64,000 bases of DNA from Terriglobales bacterium (GCA_035651995.1 DASRER010000028.1:62001-126000), one strand, 5' to 3'; positions 1 to 9,301 are shown, numbered from the stretch's first letter. The notes: generated from the sequence alone by a model not told the origin. Made by a program: numbers and translations.

Positions 1-831
1 CGAAAGGCGCTCGTGCCCGAGCATTTCCTGGATGGCGCGCAGGTCGGCGCCCTCTTCCAGCATGTGCGTGCCAAAGGCGTGCCGCAGAGTGTGCGGATGC
101 ACGTCGGGCGACAGCCCGCGCCGCACCGCGATGTGCTTCACGATGCGGCCCACACTGCGCGTGGTCAGGCGCTCGCCGCGCAGATTGATGAGCAGCGCCG
201 GCGTCTGCTTTTTCTTTTCGCCGAGCACGCGCTGCCTGTGCGGCAAGTACGTCTCCACCGCATCACGCGCCGCGCCGGCGAACGGAACATAGCGCTCCTT
301 CTTGCCCTTGCCCCGGACGAGGATCGCGTCGTTCGACCACGACACATCGTCCAGGTTGATCCCCACCAGCTCCGAATTGCGGATTCCGCACCCGTAGAGC
401 AACTCCAGGATCACCCGATCGCGCTCGGCAAACGCGGCGCTCTCCGGCAACGCGCCGTCCAGCATCGTCGCCATCTCTTCGATCGTCGGGACGCGCGGCA
501 GCTGCTTCGGCAGGCGCGGCGTGGCCACCAGCGCCGCCGGGTTCTGCTCCACCTCACCCTCGCGCGCCAGCCACCGATACAGCGAGCGCACCGCCGCCAG
601 CGCCCGGGCCACGCTGGTCTTGCTCAGCCCGCGCTGATACAGCTCGCCCAGCCACCCGCGGATGCGCACATGATCAATCGCGCGCACGTCCGCATCGCCA
701 ACGAATGCCGCAAACTGCGCCAGGTCTTTCCCGTACGCCAGGATCGTGTTCGGCGAAGCGTTCCGCTCCCGCAGCGCGCTCAGGAAGCGCGCGACGTGCC
801 GCTCGGTTGATGTTTGCTTCTTCGCTGGCAT
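1..831 (-). CDS. Tyrosine recombinase, XerC-like (3' end beyond window)
   Basis: Site-specific tyrosine recombinase of the Xer family, which resolves chromosome dimers at dif sites together with FtsK. 277 codons are visible from an ATG at 831. Residues about 8-95 form the SAM-like core-binding domain and the catalytic domain follows from about 110. Catalytic residues seen are Arg151 (GCGIRNSEL), Lys175 (RGKGKKER), His246 and Arg249 (HPHTLRH) and His272 (LGHERLS). The nucleophilic Tyr should lie about nine residues past the window edge, so the gene is cut, not necessarily broken. A second Xer gene lies 93 bases upstream on the same strand, so the two may be co-transcribed. The motif [17 protein letters not shown] is nearer XerC than XerD, but the symbol is not safe. 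Confidence 0.9.
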   Translation of the reverse strand, partial: MPAKKQTSTERHVARFLSALRERNASPNTILAYGKDLAQFAAFVGDADVRAIDHVRIRGWLGELYQRGLSKTSVARALAAVRSLYRWLAREGEVEQNPAALVATPRLPKQLPRVPTIEEMATMLDGALPESAAFAERDRVILELLYGCGIRNSELVGINLDDVSWSNDAILVRGKGKKERYVPFAGAARDAVETYLPHRQRVLGEKKKQTPALLINLRGERLTTRSVGRIVKHIAVRRGLSPDVHPHTLRHAFGTHMLEEGADLRAIQEMLGHERLS

Positions 832-924
832 TGACAACTGCGCTGCTGGTTACTGGCTGCCAGCTGCTGGCCAATGCGGTCCTTGCCTTTGCCAGCAGCC
901 CGTAGCGAACAGCCAGCGGCGCAT

Positions 925-1869
925 TCAGCCCTTTCTCGCCCTCGGATGATGCGCCGCGAACACGCTCTTCAGCCGGTCCAGCGCCACGTGGGTGTAAACC
1001 TGCGTGGTCGAAATGTCGGCATGCCCCAGGATCGTCTGCACCGTGCGCAAATCGGCGCCGCGCTCCACCATGTGTGTGGCCGCCGAGTGCCGCAGCATGT
1101 GCGGGCTCGCGCCGCGTCCCGAGCCCGCTCCCGCGCGCCGCACCAGTTGCCACACGCGCTGCCGCGTCAGCTTGCGCGCTCCACGCGCGATAAACAGCCA
1201 CGGCGCCGTCTTCGCGCCCGCGAGCTTCGGCCGTGCCTCGGCCACATAGTCGCGCAGCGCCGCAATCGCCGACGCCCCCAGCGGCACGATCCGCTCCTTG
1301 TCGCCCTTGCCGCGGACGAGCAGATAGCCGAGATCGAGCTTCAGGTCCTCCATCCGCGCCGAGGTGAGCTCCGAAACTCGCAGCGCGCCCGCGTACAACA
1401 CCTCGAGCATCGTGCGATCGCGCAGCGCGAGCGCGGCGGGCAGCGGACCGCCGTTGGTCCGCGCCGGCGCCAGCATCTTCTCCACTTCCGCGAGCGCCAG
1501 CGACTTGGGCAGGACCTTCCACTGCCGCGGCGTCTCGATATTGAGCGTGGGATCGTGCTTCACGTGCCTATCCAGCAGCAGGTACTTGTAGAAGTGCCGC
1601 AGCGCCGAGAGCTTTCGCGCCACCGACCGCCCGTCGAGCTGATGGGAAAAAAGCTGGTCCAGGAAGGCGCGCACATCCTCGCGCCGCGCAGTCGCCAGCG
1701 TCCGCCGCTTCTTCGCGGCGAACTCGGCGAATTGCTCCAGGTCGCGCTCGTAGGCGCCCAGCGTCAGCCGCGCCAGCCCCTTTTCCACCTGCAGATAATT
1801 AAGGAATGCCGCGGCCAACTGCTTGTCCTCGCTGCGCAACGCGGGCCGCGTCTGGACAAACTTCCGCAT
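925..1869 (-). CDS. xerD: Tyrosine recombinase XerD
   Basis: Full-length Xer recombinase of 314 residues (family usual about 300). The N-terminal core-binding domain spans about residues 17-105 and the catalytic domain about 120-305. All active-site residues are visible: Arg164 (GALRVSEL), Lys188 (RGKGDKER), His257 and Arg260 (HMLRHSAATH), His283 (LGHADIST) and the nucleophile Tyr292 (TQVYTH). The C-terminus ends FAAHHPRARKG, like the HHPRA tail of E. coli XerD, which supports the symbol. It acts in the cytoplasm with a partner recombinase, probably the adjacent Xer gene, on dif. No phage or integron genes are nearby, so a housekeeping role is more likely than a mobile integrase. Confidence 0.92.
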   Translation of the reverse strand: MRKFVQTRPALRSEDKQLAAAFLNYLQVEKGLARLTLGAYERDLEQFAEFAAKKRRTLATARREDVRAFLDQLFSHQLDGRSVARKLSALRHFYKYLLLDRHVKHDPTLNIETPRQWKVLPKSLALAEVEKMLAPARTNGGPLPAALALRDRTMLEVLYAGALRVSELTSARMEDLKLDLGYLLVRGKGDKERIVPLGASAIAALRDYVAEARPKLAGAKTAPWLFIARGARKLTRQRVWQLVRRAGAGSGRGASPHMLRHSAATHMVERGADLRTVQTILGHADISTTQVYTHVALDRLKSVFAAHHPRARKG

Positions 1870-1929
1870 GGGGGAAGTATGCGCGTTATCGGACGCAGCT
1901 GCTAATGGCGAACCCGGTACGCTGACCCG

Positions 1930-2823
1930 CTATGCGGATCCGAACGCGAGCCCTTCATCCCTTGTGATCCAGAACTCAGGCGGCGCATTGCGGTTCAAAG
2001 TGAGGGTTTTCCGTTCTCCGTCGTAGGTTGGAAGCAATTTTGCACACCGCAACGAGGCCCCGGTAAGTTCCTCCGGCGATGCCTGCGCCGGATGTTGCAC
2101 AAGGTGGGCTTTGACCTCGTTTGGCAAGCTGCGCCACGCAGGGGCGAAGGACAAAAGCACACAATCGCGGCGCATTTCGGTCGAGTTGGCGTGGGTTGCG
2201 TGCAGCACTCTGTAGTCAATCACTACAGCGTCCCCGGCCGACACTGCAATCGTCTCCTCACCCGCGAGTTCGATCATGGCGGGATGCTTGTGAAGTGGGC
2301 CTTCCGGTGTACTACTCTGGGCCTCCGGAAGTAGCGCATGAATAGGTGAGCTGCGCAGGTGCGACCCTGGCAGGATGCGCAAAGCCCCATTTGCCTGGGT
2401 GGTGTCGCACAGGTAGCACAGGACTGCAACTTGAACCGGCGATTTTCGATACGTGACCGGGTGGTCCCAGCACCACCAATCCTGATGCCACCAAAGGGGC
2501 CCGCTGTGCGAACTCTTAATGCTGATATACCCGGAGATCCATTTCAGGTCTTCGGCCGAAAGGACAGCCTGAAGACGGCGCATGCGGCCTTCGCAGGCCA
2601 CAATCAAATCAACGATAGCATCGTTCCAGCGTAGCGCCAGCAGAGTGTTGTTGGGACGTTCACAAACGCCCGACGCAGAACTCGCCGCCGAATCTACCAG
2701 CGTTTTCAGGCGCTGAAGCTCTCCCCTGCAGATAAAACGCCGGAGCACCGCAAAACCATGCTCCTCCACGGTCGGCATGGGCGATCGGCACGAAGGCGCT
2801 TCAGATGTGCATTCTGGCCTCAT
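1930..2823 (-). CDS. PhyH-family Fe(II)/2-oxoglutarate dioxygenase
   Basis: Member of the phytanoyl-CoA dioxygenase family, non-heme iron enzymes that hydroxylate small lipophilic or natural-product substrates using O2 and 2-oxoglutarate. It has 297 residues. The His-x-Asp iron motif is H113-Q-D115 within WWHQDWW, the distal His is H208 or H211 in VLHATHANST, and Arg218/219 just after could hold 2-oxoglutarate. The start ATG (2823-2821) overlaps the TGA stop (2822-2820) of the upstream DUF72 gene in an ATGA junction, which favours this start over the internal Met16 and implies translational coupling. Base composition is slightly less GC-rich than its neighbours. The substrate is unknown. Confidence 0.8.
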   Translation of the reverse strand: MRPECTSEAPSCRSPMPTVEEHGFAVLRRFICRGELQRLKTLVDSAASSASGVCERPNNTLLALRWNDAIVDLIVACEGRMRRLQAVLSAEDLKWISGYISIKSSHSGPLWWHQDWWCWDHPVTYRKSPVQVAVLCYLCDTTQANGALRILPGSHLRSSPIHALLPEAQSSTPEGPLHKHPAMIELAGEETIAVSAGDAVVIDYRVLHATHANSTEMRRDCVLLSFAPAWRSLPNEVKAHLVQHPAQASPEELTGASLRCAKLLPTYDGERKTLTLNRNAPPEFWITRDEGLAFGSA

Positions 2824-3527
2824 TTCAACAGCTCCTCCGCGTACCGCGCTCCCGCCGGCGTGTCTTCGTGCTTGAAGTAGGCAAACACGTCGTGCCCGGC
2901 CTGGGTGTGCTCGCGCATCTTCGCCTCAATCTGCTTCAGCTCACCCGCCGAATACTCCGGCTTGCGGAAGCGGTAGTAGGCAAACGCCCCCGTGGTCACA
3001 TCCGGACACTCGATCTTCTCGCTCCCGGCCACGCACAGCGCCGCGCCGTACTTGCGCAGCACGTCGTACACCGCATCGCCGAACCACGACCCGTGCCGGA
3101 ACTCGAACGCCAGCTTCAGCGCCGCTGAGTGCGGCAGCTCCGCCAGGAACGCATCCAGCAGCGCCGCATCTTTTTTCAGGAATGGTGGCAACTGGAACAG
3201 CACTGGCCCGAGCCGTCCGGCCTGCGCCAGCGGCTGGATGGAATCGAGGAACCGTCGCGTGAACTCCTCCGCATCGCGCAGCCGCTTCACGTGCGTGATC
3301 ACCTGGTTCGCCTTGATGGCGAAACGAAACGTCTCCGGCGTCGCCGCCACCCAGCCCTCGATCACCTTGGGCGTCACCATCCGCCGGAAGGTGTAGTTGA
3401 TCTCCACCGTGTTCAGCCGGGTGGCGTAGTAGCCGAGAAACTTCGCAGCGGCGAGCTTCGGCGGATAGAAGTCCGGCTTCCACGCGGGATACGCCCATCC
3501 CGACGTGCCGGCATACACCTTTGCCAT
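2820..3527 (-). CDS. DUF72 family protein (YecE-like TIM barrel)
   Basis: DUF72 proteins adopt a TIM-barrel fold and have no firmly established biochemical role. The 235-residue product begins MAKVYAGTSGWAYPAWK, the usual start of the family (GTSGWxYPxW), so the ATG at 3527 is preferred to an in-frame upstream extension that lacks family similarity. Other family signatures visible are NTVEINYTFRR, ETFRFAIKANQVITH, GPVLFQLPP and FEFRHGSWF. It is coupled to the downstream PhyH gene by an ATGA overlap. A second, diverged DUF72 gene lies at 35510-36433. Confidence 0.85.
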   Translation of the reverse strand: MAKVYAGTSGWAYPAWKPDFYPPKLAAAKFLGYYATRLNTVEINYTFRRMVTPKVIEGWVAATPETFRFAIKANQVITHVKRLRDAEEFTRRFLDSIQPLAQAGRLGPVLFQLPPFLKKDAALLDAFLAELPHSAALKLAFEFRHGSWFGDAVYDVLRKYGAALCVAGSEKIECPDVTTGAFAYYRFRKPEYSAGELKQIEAKMREHTQAGHDVFAYFKHEDTPAGARYAEELLK

Positions 3528-3753
3528 AAGCAGAGATCTGGGGGCCCCACTCTTCGCCTGCTCCTGGCCAAGGGCGGGAACCTGGACTCGCGACATTCTA
3601 CTTCCTGCCCCGCACGCCCGGTGCTACCTTCCAGGGGCCCTTGGGCGCGGTGCCGCCTGCTGCCCTTGGTGTTTTCTTGGCGCCGTTTGTGTTTGCTCTT
3701 GATTTTTTGACTTCGCCGGCGGCCAACGACCAACGACGCTTTCAGGAGCCGTT

Positions 3754-4128
3754 ATGCTCGCCAACGCCAAGCTCATGGGCTTCCTCTTCACCACCGATTA
3801 CGATCGCGCTCGCGCCTTCTTCGAAGGCCAGCTCGGCTTCGAGTTCATCTCGCTCGATCCGTTCGCGCTCGTCATGCGCGCCGGCTCGACCTGCATCCGC
3901 ATCGTCAAGATGCCCAAGTTCACGCCCGCCCAGGGCACCGTTTTGGGATGGCAGGTCACCGACATCGAGGCCGTCGCCGGCTGGCTCGCCTCGCGCGGCG
4001 TCGCGACAGAAAAGTATCCGTTCGTTCAGGACCAGAAGACCGGCATCTGGACCACTCCCAACGGTGACAAGGTCGCCTGGTTCAAAGACCCCGACGGCAA
4101 CGTGCTCAGCATCTCACAACACAACTGA
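3754..4128 (+). CDS. VOC (glyoxalase/bleomycin-resistance fold) family protein
   Basis: Small 124-residue VOC-superfamily protein with two beta-alpha-beta-beta-beta modules (about residues 5-55 and 62-122). The core reads GFLFTTDYDRARAFFEGQLGFEF early and WFKDPDGNVLSISQ at the end, the typical last strand of the fold. VOC proteins are usually metal-dependent lyases, dioxygenases or drug-binding proteins; the reaction cannot be told from sequence. A purine-rich CAGGAG lies just upstream of the ATG as a ribosome site. It stands alone, converging with the polymerase gene on the other strand nine bases away. Confidence 0.8.
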   Translation: MLANAKLMGFLFTTDYDRARAFFEGQLGFEFISLDPFALVMRAGSTCIRIVKMPKFTPAQGTVLGWQVTDIEAVAGWLASRGVATEKYPFVQDQKTGIWTTPNGDKVAWFKDPDGNVLSISQHN

Positions 4129-4137
4129 GCCGACGCC

Positions 4138-5193
4138 CTAGCCTCTCCTCTGCTTGTACTGCTTCGACATCTCCTTGGGAGTCGCCCGCGTCGGGTCATC
4201 CGACTTGCCTGCCGGCGCCTTGCCTTTCGCCAGCAGGCCGGTCGCGGCCACCGCCTCCACCGCCTTCTCCAGCTTTTCCAGCGGCGGCAGCCTCTGCTTC
4301 AGTTTCAGCACCGGCTCGAACAGGTCGCCCATCTTTTCCGCGCGCGCCAGCACCTGCTGCGAATCGAACACCAGTAGGCGCGCGTCGCCCTGGTTGAGCG
4401 TCGCTTCGGTTTCTTCCCACTTCACGGGGGTTGAAACCGTAGGCCGCTCCTTCGCGCGCAGCGAATACACGCAGATCGTGGTCTTGTAGTCGTCGTTCTG
4501 GCTCCAGTCCACGAAGATTTTCCCCACGCGCAGCGCCTTCTTCATGTCCGACACGACAAAGTCCGGCCTGTGCTTCTCCAGCAGTCGCGCCACGGCGCGC
4601 GCAAACGGCTTGGTTTGCTCGTACGTCGCCGGGGAATTCAGCGGCACGTAAACCTGCAGGCCCTTGGAGCCCGACGTCTTGGCCCAGCACTTCATTCCCA
4701 GCTCTTCGAAGATCGCCCGCACCCACATGCCCACGCGGCAGCACTCCACGATATTGGCCGGCGCGCCGGGGTCGAGATCGAACACCAGCATCGTGGGCCG
4801 CGTCATGTCCTGATGCTTCGAGAGCGACGTATGGAGCTCCAGGTCCGCCAGGTTTGCCAGCCACACCAGCGTGGGCAGGTCCTGCGCCAGGATGTAATTC
4901 ACCATGCGGTCGTTGCCCGGGCTCCAGACCGGCGCCACCTGCACCCAATCGGGCCGGTGCGACGGCGCATTCTTCTCGTAGAAGTGCATGCCCGTCACGC
5001 CCTCCGGATACCGCTTCATCGTGAGCGGACGGTCTTTCAGGTGCGGCAGCAGCACCGGCGCAATCCGCACGTAGTAGTCGATCACCTGCCCCTTGGCGAA
5101 CCCCGCCGCGGGATACAGCACCTTCTCCAGGTTCGACAGCTGCAATCGCCTGCCCTGGACCTCGATTTCGGTGGTCTTACGCGCCAAGTTCAA
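4138..5193 (-). CDS. Stand-alone LigD-type polymerase (PolDom) protein
   Basis: Archaeo-eukaryotic primase-like polymerase domain found at one end of bacterial LigD, where it extends and fills ends in non-homologous end joining with a preference for ribonucleotides. The 351-residue protein carries only this domain, with no ligase or phosphoesterase part. Metal-binding Asp139 and Asp141 are in VFDLDPG, a third acidic residue Asp229 is in KIFVDWSQN, and the nucleotide-binding loop is SGSKGLQVYVPL (about residues 174-185). In LigD this loop usually reads SGxKGLH; here the His position is Gln. The last 35 residues are basic and low complexity. No Ku or ligase gene is in the window, so the partner must be elsewhere. 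Confidence 0.85.
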   Translation of the reverse strand: MNLARKTTEIEVQGRRLQLSNLEKVLYPAAGFAKGQVIDYYVRIAPVLLPHLKDRPLTMKRYPEGVTGMHFYEKNAPSHRPDWVQVAPVWSPGNDRMVNYILAQDLPTLVWLANLADLELHTSLSKHQDMTRPTMLVFDLDPGAPANIVECCRVGMWVRAIFEELGMKCWAKTSGSKGLQVYVPLNSPATYEQTKPFARAVARLLEKHRPDFVVSDMKKALRVGKIFVDWSQNDDYKTTICVYSLRAKERPTVSTPVKWEETEATLNQGDARLLVFDSQQVLARAEKMGDLFEPVLKLKQRLPPLEKLEKAVEAVAATGLLAKGKAPAGKSDDPTRATPKEMSKQYKQRRG

Positions 5194-5274
5194 CTCCGTT
5201 GCAAAGTGAAGAGTGGACGTGAACAGTCAGGGCCGGCAACTCACCCCGGGTTGTGCTCGCGCTCCGGGCCATCC

Positions 5275-5440
5275 GTCACCGAGTCATCCCGGGCGAGGCC
5301 ACAGGCCGCCACGAAGCGAGCGGGCGAGGCGAAGGACCCCGCGATGCCCGCGCAAGCGATGCCACAGCTTCCCGGCCACGAACGTCCGCGCCACCTCGTT
5401 CACTGTTCACGTTCCACCATTCACTTTTCACTGCTATCAG
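5275..5440. repeat. Intergenic word-type repeats before the nucleotidyltransferase gene
   Basis: The gap begins with a degenerate copy of a motif seen again near 26.8 kb and 35.5 kb: a GTCATCC word, then GCGAGGC/GCGAAG words, then GGACCC (5279-5345). It is followed by a run of the words TTCAC, GTTCAC and TTTTCAC (5399-5435), like the word-like runs found elsewhere in this window. No gene is recognisable here. Confidence 0.5.
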
Positions 5441-5478
5441 CAACAACATCCGCCGCAACAGGGTACATCCAAGAGTCT

Positions 5479-6312
5479 GTGTCTGCCGACGAAAAGGCGC
5501 TTCCCATCAGCAGTTCGGCGGAGCCTGCCTTTCCCGAAGAACAGCGGCGCCTCTTTTACGAAGTCCTGGAGCTCATGAACTCGCGCGGCGTGCCCTACGC
5601 CGTTTCCGGCGCCTTCGCCCTGCACGAGCATACCGGCATCTGGCGCGACACCAAGGACCTCGACCTGTTCATGACCGACCCGTGGGCCGCGCTCGCACTC
5701 ACCTATCTGCTGGAAGACGGCTTCGAGTGCGAGATCTGCGACCCGGTGTGGCTGGCCAAAGCGCATCGCGGCGAATACTACGTTGACATCATCACCGGCA
5801 TGAGCAATGCCGCCATCGTGGTCAACGACACCTGGATCGAGCGCGCGCGTCCTGCGGAAGTGTTCGGCTCGAAGGTGCGCGTGCTTGCGGCCGAAGAGCT
5901 CATCGCCTCCAAGCTCTTCGTCACCCGCCGCGAGCGCTACGATGCCGCCGACATCTGCCACGTGCTGCACGGCGCGCGCGGCCGCCTCGACTGGCCGCGC
6001 CTGCTCTCGCTCGCCGGCGAGCACTGGGAGCTGCTCTTCTCCGTCATGGTGCTCTACCACTACATCTATCCTGCCGGCGTCGATTCGGTCCCGGCGGAGA
6101 TCTGGGACATGTTGCAGCAGCGCTTCGGCAACGAGCTGCATGCCCACGGCGAGCTGATGAAGACGTTCCGCGGCAGCCTCATCGACGACAAGATGTTCGC
6201 CATCGACGTGGCCGAGTGGGGCCATGAAGACCAGCTCTCCCGCAATCGCGAACGGCGATTGCAGTCGGGCGGCATCCGCTGCGAGCTGCCGCCGCGCAAG
6301 TCCGCCGCGTGA
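5479..6312 (+). CDS. Nucleotidyltransferase-fold protein
   Basis: 277-residue protein with a probable minimal nucleotidyltransferase core: VPYAVSGAFALHEHTG near residues 38-53 followed by KDLDLF, whose Asp60 and Asp62 match the D-x-D metal pair of the fold. A following all-alpha region (about 100-230) resembles substrate-binding parts of kanamycin-nucleotidyltransferase-like and DUF6036-type proteins. The substrate is unknown. The reading frame stays open far upstream, but family-like sequence only begins near the GTG at 5479, which follows an AAGAG ribosome-site-like word; the start is therefore moderately certain. A metallophosphoesterase gene begins four bases after the stop, so the two probably form an operon. 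Confidence 0.7.
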   Translation: MSADEKALPISSSAEPAFPEEQRRLFYEVLELMNSRGVPYAVSGAFALHEHTGIWRDTKDLDLFMTDPWAALALTYLLEDGFECEICDPVWLAKAHRGEYYVDIITGMSNAAIVVNDTWIERARPAEVFGSKVRVLAAEELIASKLFVTRRERYDAADICHVLHGARGRLDWPRLLSLAGEHWELLFSVMVLYHYIYPAGVDSVPAEIWDMLQQRFGNELHAHGELMKTFRGSLIDDKMFAIDVAEWGHEDQLSRNRERRLQSGGIRCELPPRKSAA

Positions 6313-6316
6313 CGCC

Positions 6317-7024
6317 ATGCGCATCGCCGCCACTGCCGACCTGCACTACTCGCCGCAGAGCTATGACCACATCCGCGAGCCCATGTCGCGCGTGCGCGAC
6401 GAGGCCGACCTGCTCGTCCTGGCCGGCGACCTCACCAACTACGGCAAGCCGGAAGAGATGGAGTCGTTGCTCAACGCCCTCGTCCGCCTGCGCATTCCCA
6501 CCGTCGCCGTGCTCGGCAACCACGACTACGAGGCCGGCAAGCAGACGGAACTGATCAAGATGATGACCACCGAGGGAATCAAAGTCCTTGACGGCTCCGG
6601 CTACGAGCGCGATGGCGTCGCCTTTGCCGGGACCAAAGGTTTCCCCGGCGGTTTCGGACGCGGCGTCCTCACCGCCTTCGGCGAGCCCGAGGTGAAGGCC
6701 TTCGTGCAGGCCGCGCTCGACGAGGCCCTCAAGCTCGAACGCGCGCTCTCCCAGCTGCGCGCGCAAAAGCACGTGGTGGTGCTGCACTACGCGCCGGTGG
6801 TGGACACCGTGCGCGGCGAGCCGCCCGAGATTTTTCCCTTCCTCGGCACCGCCCGACTGTCGGAAGTCATAGACCGCCACGGCGCCCAGGCCGTCATCCA
6901 CGGCCACGCCCACCACGGTTCGGCCGACGGCAAAACCACCGCCGGCATCCCGGTGTATAACGTCGCCCTGCCGCTGATCCAGTCAGCCCGGCCGGGCGCG
7001 GTGTACCGGGTGTTCGACGTTTGA
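6317..7024 (+). CDS. Calcineurin-like metallophosphoesterase
   Basis: 235-residue cytoplasmic metallophosphoesterase with the complete motif series of the family: D-x-H in ATADLHY (Asp8, His10), GD in [15 protein letters not shown] in [10 protein letters not shown], a later His in VVVLHYAPV, and GHAHHG near residue 205. These residues bind two metal ions and hydrolyse phosphomono- or diesters. The substrate cannot be inferred. The ATG at 6317 lies four bases after the stop of the nucleotidyltransferase-like gene, pointing to co-transcription and perhaps opposing nucleotidyl-transfer and phosphoester-cleavage roles (inference). Confidence 0.85.
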   Translation: MRIAATADLHYSPQSYDHIREPMSRVRDEADLLVLAGDLTNYGKPEEMESLLNALVRLRIPTVAVLGNHDYEAGKQTELIKMMTTEGIKVLDGSGYERDGVAFAGTKGFPGGFGRGVLTAFGEPEVKAFVQAALDEALKLERALSQLRAQKHVVVLHYAPVVDTVRGEPPEIFPFLGTARLSEVIDRHGAQAVIHGHAHHGSADGKTTAGIPVYNVALPLIQSARPGAVYRVFDV

Positions 7025-7084
7025 GGTTGCGGAGAAGATGCGATTTTGGGGGCTTGACAAGAAATCGAGCCCGAAGGACAGGCG

Positions 7085-7590
7085 CCGCGAATGCCTGGCT
7101 TGTACTCGATCGCAATGGGAATGGCCGCATTGATAACGGCACAGAACTGTTCGGCAACTTCACGCCCCAGCCCCCTTCAGGCACTGGCTGTGTTCGACGA
7201 ACCGGAGAATGGTGGCAACGGCGATGGCGTGATTGACAGCCGCGACCTGATCTTCTTTAGCTTGCGTTTGTGGCGAGATTCAAACCACAACGGCATATCC
7301 GAGCCCGGGGAATTGTTCACCCTGCCTCAGCTGGGTATCGCCTCGATCTCATTGAATATCGAGAAGACCGTAGGCGTGACCGCTATGGAAACATCTTTCG
7401 TTACCGTGCGAAGCTCAATGGAAGCGGTCAGTCTGACGCTGGGCGTTGGGCGTACGACGTGTTCCTCGTTTCGGAACAGCCATCGGCATCCGTAGTTCCT
7501 CCGTCGCGCAGTTTCAAGCGTGACCTGAATGGCTTCTGGGCAGCGTCGGAAGCAAGGGACGCGGGATTGCTGGCCTTGATACGACCGTAA
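7085..7590 (+). pseudogene. Frameshifted remnant of a calcium-binding-repeat protein
   Basis: Three consecutive pieces in alternating frames read as one decayed protein. The first gives [20 protein letters not shown] and GNFTPQPP (about 7085-7180), the second [19 protein letters not shown] then [17 protein letters not shown] (about 7184-7350, next frame), the third [19 protein letters not shown] and [10 protein letters not shown] (about 7355-7450, back in the first frame). The acidic loops [24 protein letters not shown] and [12 protein letters not shown] match EF-hand/dockerin-like calcium loops. At least two frameshifts separate the pieces and no start or signal peptide is visible, so only the C-terminal part of an exported protein is left. 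Confidence 0.75.
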
Positions 7591-7768
7591 GACCGAACTC
7601 GACATTCGCGCCGCACACAACGCGGCGCGGGACGTGGGGCACCCTCCACGGACGTCACCCCCCGTTTGACACTTTCCTCCCGCCCCAATTAGCTTTCTCC
7701 ATCCCGGCCCACCCCCCTCCTGCGCGAGGAGGGCATTGCACCCAGATCCGTTTCCGGAGGTTGTTCTT

Positions 7769-9301
7769 GTGAAAACCGCCGTCAAGCCCACGTTGGCGAT
7801 GCTGTGCCTGGCGCTGCTGGCAACGCTGCCCCTGGCCGCGCAGGACCTGGCCTCCATCGAGAAGCGCGTCACCGTCCACAAGATGAAGAATGGCCTGACC
7901 GCCGTCATCTACGAGCGCCCCGAGGCGCCGGTGTTCAGCTTCTTCACCGTGGTGGACGCCGGCTCCGTCCAGGACCCCAAGGGCATGACCGGCCTGGCGC
8001 ACATGATGGAGCACGAGGCCTTCAAGGGCACCGACAAGATCGGCACCACCAACTGGCCCGCCGAAAAGGCCGCCCTCGCCAGGTTGGAAGTCGCCTACGC
8101 CGCCTATCGCGCCGAACTCGACAAGACCACCGGCCGCGACGAAAAGAAACTCGCGCAGCTCGAAAAGGCCTTCAATGACGCCCGCGCCGCGGCCGACAAG
8201 TTCGTGGTCAAGAACGAGTTCAGCAAGATCCTCGATTCCAACGGCGCCGTGGGCGTGAACGCCTTCACCGCCAACGACGAGACCGGCTACTTCTATTCCT
8301 TCCCGTCGAACCGGCTGGAGCTGTGGGCGTACCTGGAGTCGGAGCGCTTCCTGCATCCGGTGATGCGCGAGTTCTACACCGAGCGCGACGTGGTCTATGA
8401 AGAGCGCCGCATGCGCACCGACAGCAGCCCCATCGGGCGCCTGGTCGAACAGTTCCTCGCCGCGGCCTTCACCGCGCACTCGTATCGCAATCCGCCCGTC
8501 GGCTGGCCCGGCGATTTGAAGAACTTTTCAGCCACCGACGCGATGAACTTTTTCAAGAAGTATTACATTCCCTCGAACATGGTGGTCGGCGTGGTGGGCG
8601 ATGTGAAGGCCGCACCGACGATCGCCATTCTGGAAAAGTATTTCGGCCGCATTCCCTCGGGCCCCAAGCCGCCGGAGTACGCCACCAGCGAGCCGCCGCA
8701 GAGTTCCGAGCGCCGCGTGGTGCTGCGCGAAGCCACGCAGCCCATCGTCATCGAGGGCTACCACCGGCCCAACTATCGCGATCCTGACGACGCCGGCTAC
8801 GACGTGCTGGCCGACCTGCTGAGCCGCGGACGCACGTCGCGCCTCTACCGCTCGCTCGTGCGCGACCAGAAGATCGCGCTCCAGGCGCAGGGCTTCACCA
8901 ACTTCCCCGGCGTGAAGTACGCCGAGCTGTTCGCCTTCCTGCTGGTGCCCAACGCCGGGCACACGCCGGAAGAAATCATCGCCGCCGCGCGCAAGGAACT
9001 GGACCGGCTGCGCAACGAAGATGTGAGCGACGAGGAACTCGCCTCGGTCAAGACGCGCGCCAAGGCCGACATTGTCCGCGGCCTCAAGGAAAACGACAAT
9101 CTCGCCGAAGGCCTGGCCGAAGCGCAGCTCCGCTTCGGCGACTGGCGCGAACTGTTCCGCCACGTGGACCGCATCGACAAGGTCACCAAGGCCGATATCC
9201 GCCGCCTGGCCAACAAGATTTTCGTGCCCGAGAACCGCACGCTGGCCTTCATCGAGAATCCGCCCAAACCTGAAGCGGCGCCCAGGAAAGGAGGCGAGTA
9301 A
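7769..9301 (+). CDS. M16 family zinc metallopeptidase (catalytic member)
   Basis: 510-residue secreted insulinase/pitrilysin-type peptidase. A signal peptide covers about residues 1-24 (hydrophobic LAMLCLALLATLPLAAQ). The inverted zinc motif His78-x-x-Glu81-His82 is intact in LAHMMEHEAFKG, with a distal Glu expected in VVYEERRMR. A helical, charged insertion of roughly 60 residues follows the motif (AEKAALARLE onward). The M16 N and C domains then follow in the usual order. The GTG at 7769 is chosen because GGAGG lies eight bases before it; the upstream in-frame ATG has no such site. The next gene encodes an inactive M16 partner and starts within this stop codon. Confidence 0.88.
   Translation: MKTAVKPTLAMLCLALLATLPLAAQDLASIEKRVTVHKMKNGLTAVIYERPEAPVFSFFTVVDAGSVQDPKGMTGLAHMMEHEAFKGTDKIGTTNWPAEKAALARLEVAYAAYRAELDKTTGRDEKKLAQLEKAFNDARAAADKFVVKNEFSKILDSNGAVGVNAFTANDETGYFYSFPSNRLELWAYLESERFLHPVMREFYTERDVVYEERRMRTDSSPIGRLVEQFLAAAFTAHSYRNPPVGWPGDLKNFSATDAMNFFKKYYIPSNMVVGVVGDVKAAPTIAILEKYFGRIPSGPKPPEYATSEPPQSSERRVVLREATQPIVIEGYHRPNYRDPDDAGYDVLADLLSRGRTSRLYRSLVRDQKIALQAQGFTNFPGVKYAELFAFLLVPNAGHTPEEIIAAARKELDRLRNEDVSDEELASVKTRAKADIVRGLKENDNLAEGLAEAQLRFGDWRELFRHVDRIDKVTKADIRRLANKIFVPENRTLAFIENPPKPEAAPRKGGE

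Noticed and set aside
1-1869. Integron or phage integrase region
   Set aside because: The two recombinases are Xer-like with a XerD-type tail, and no attC sites, phage genes or tRNA gene are visible.
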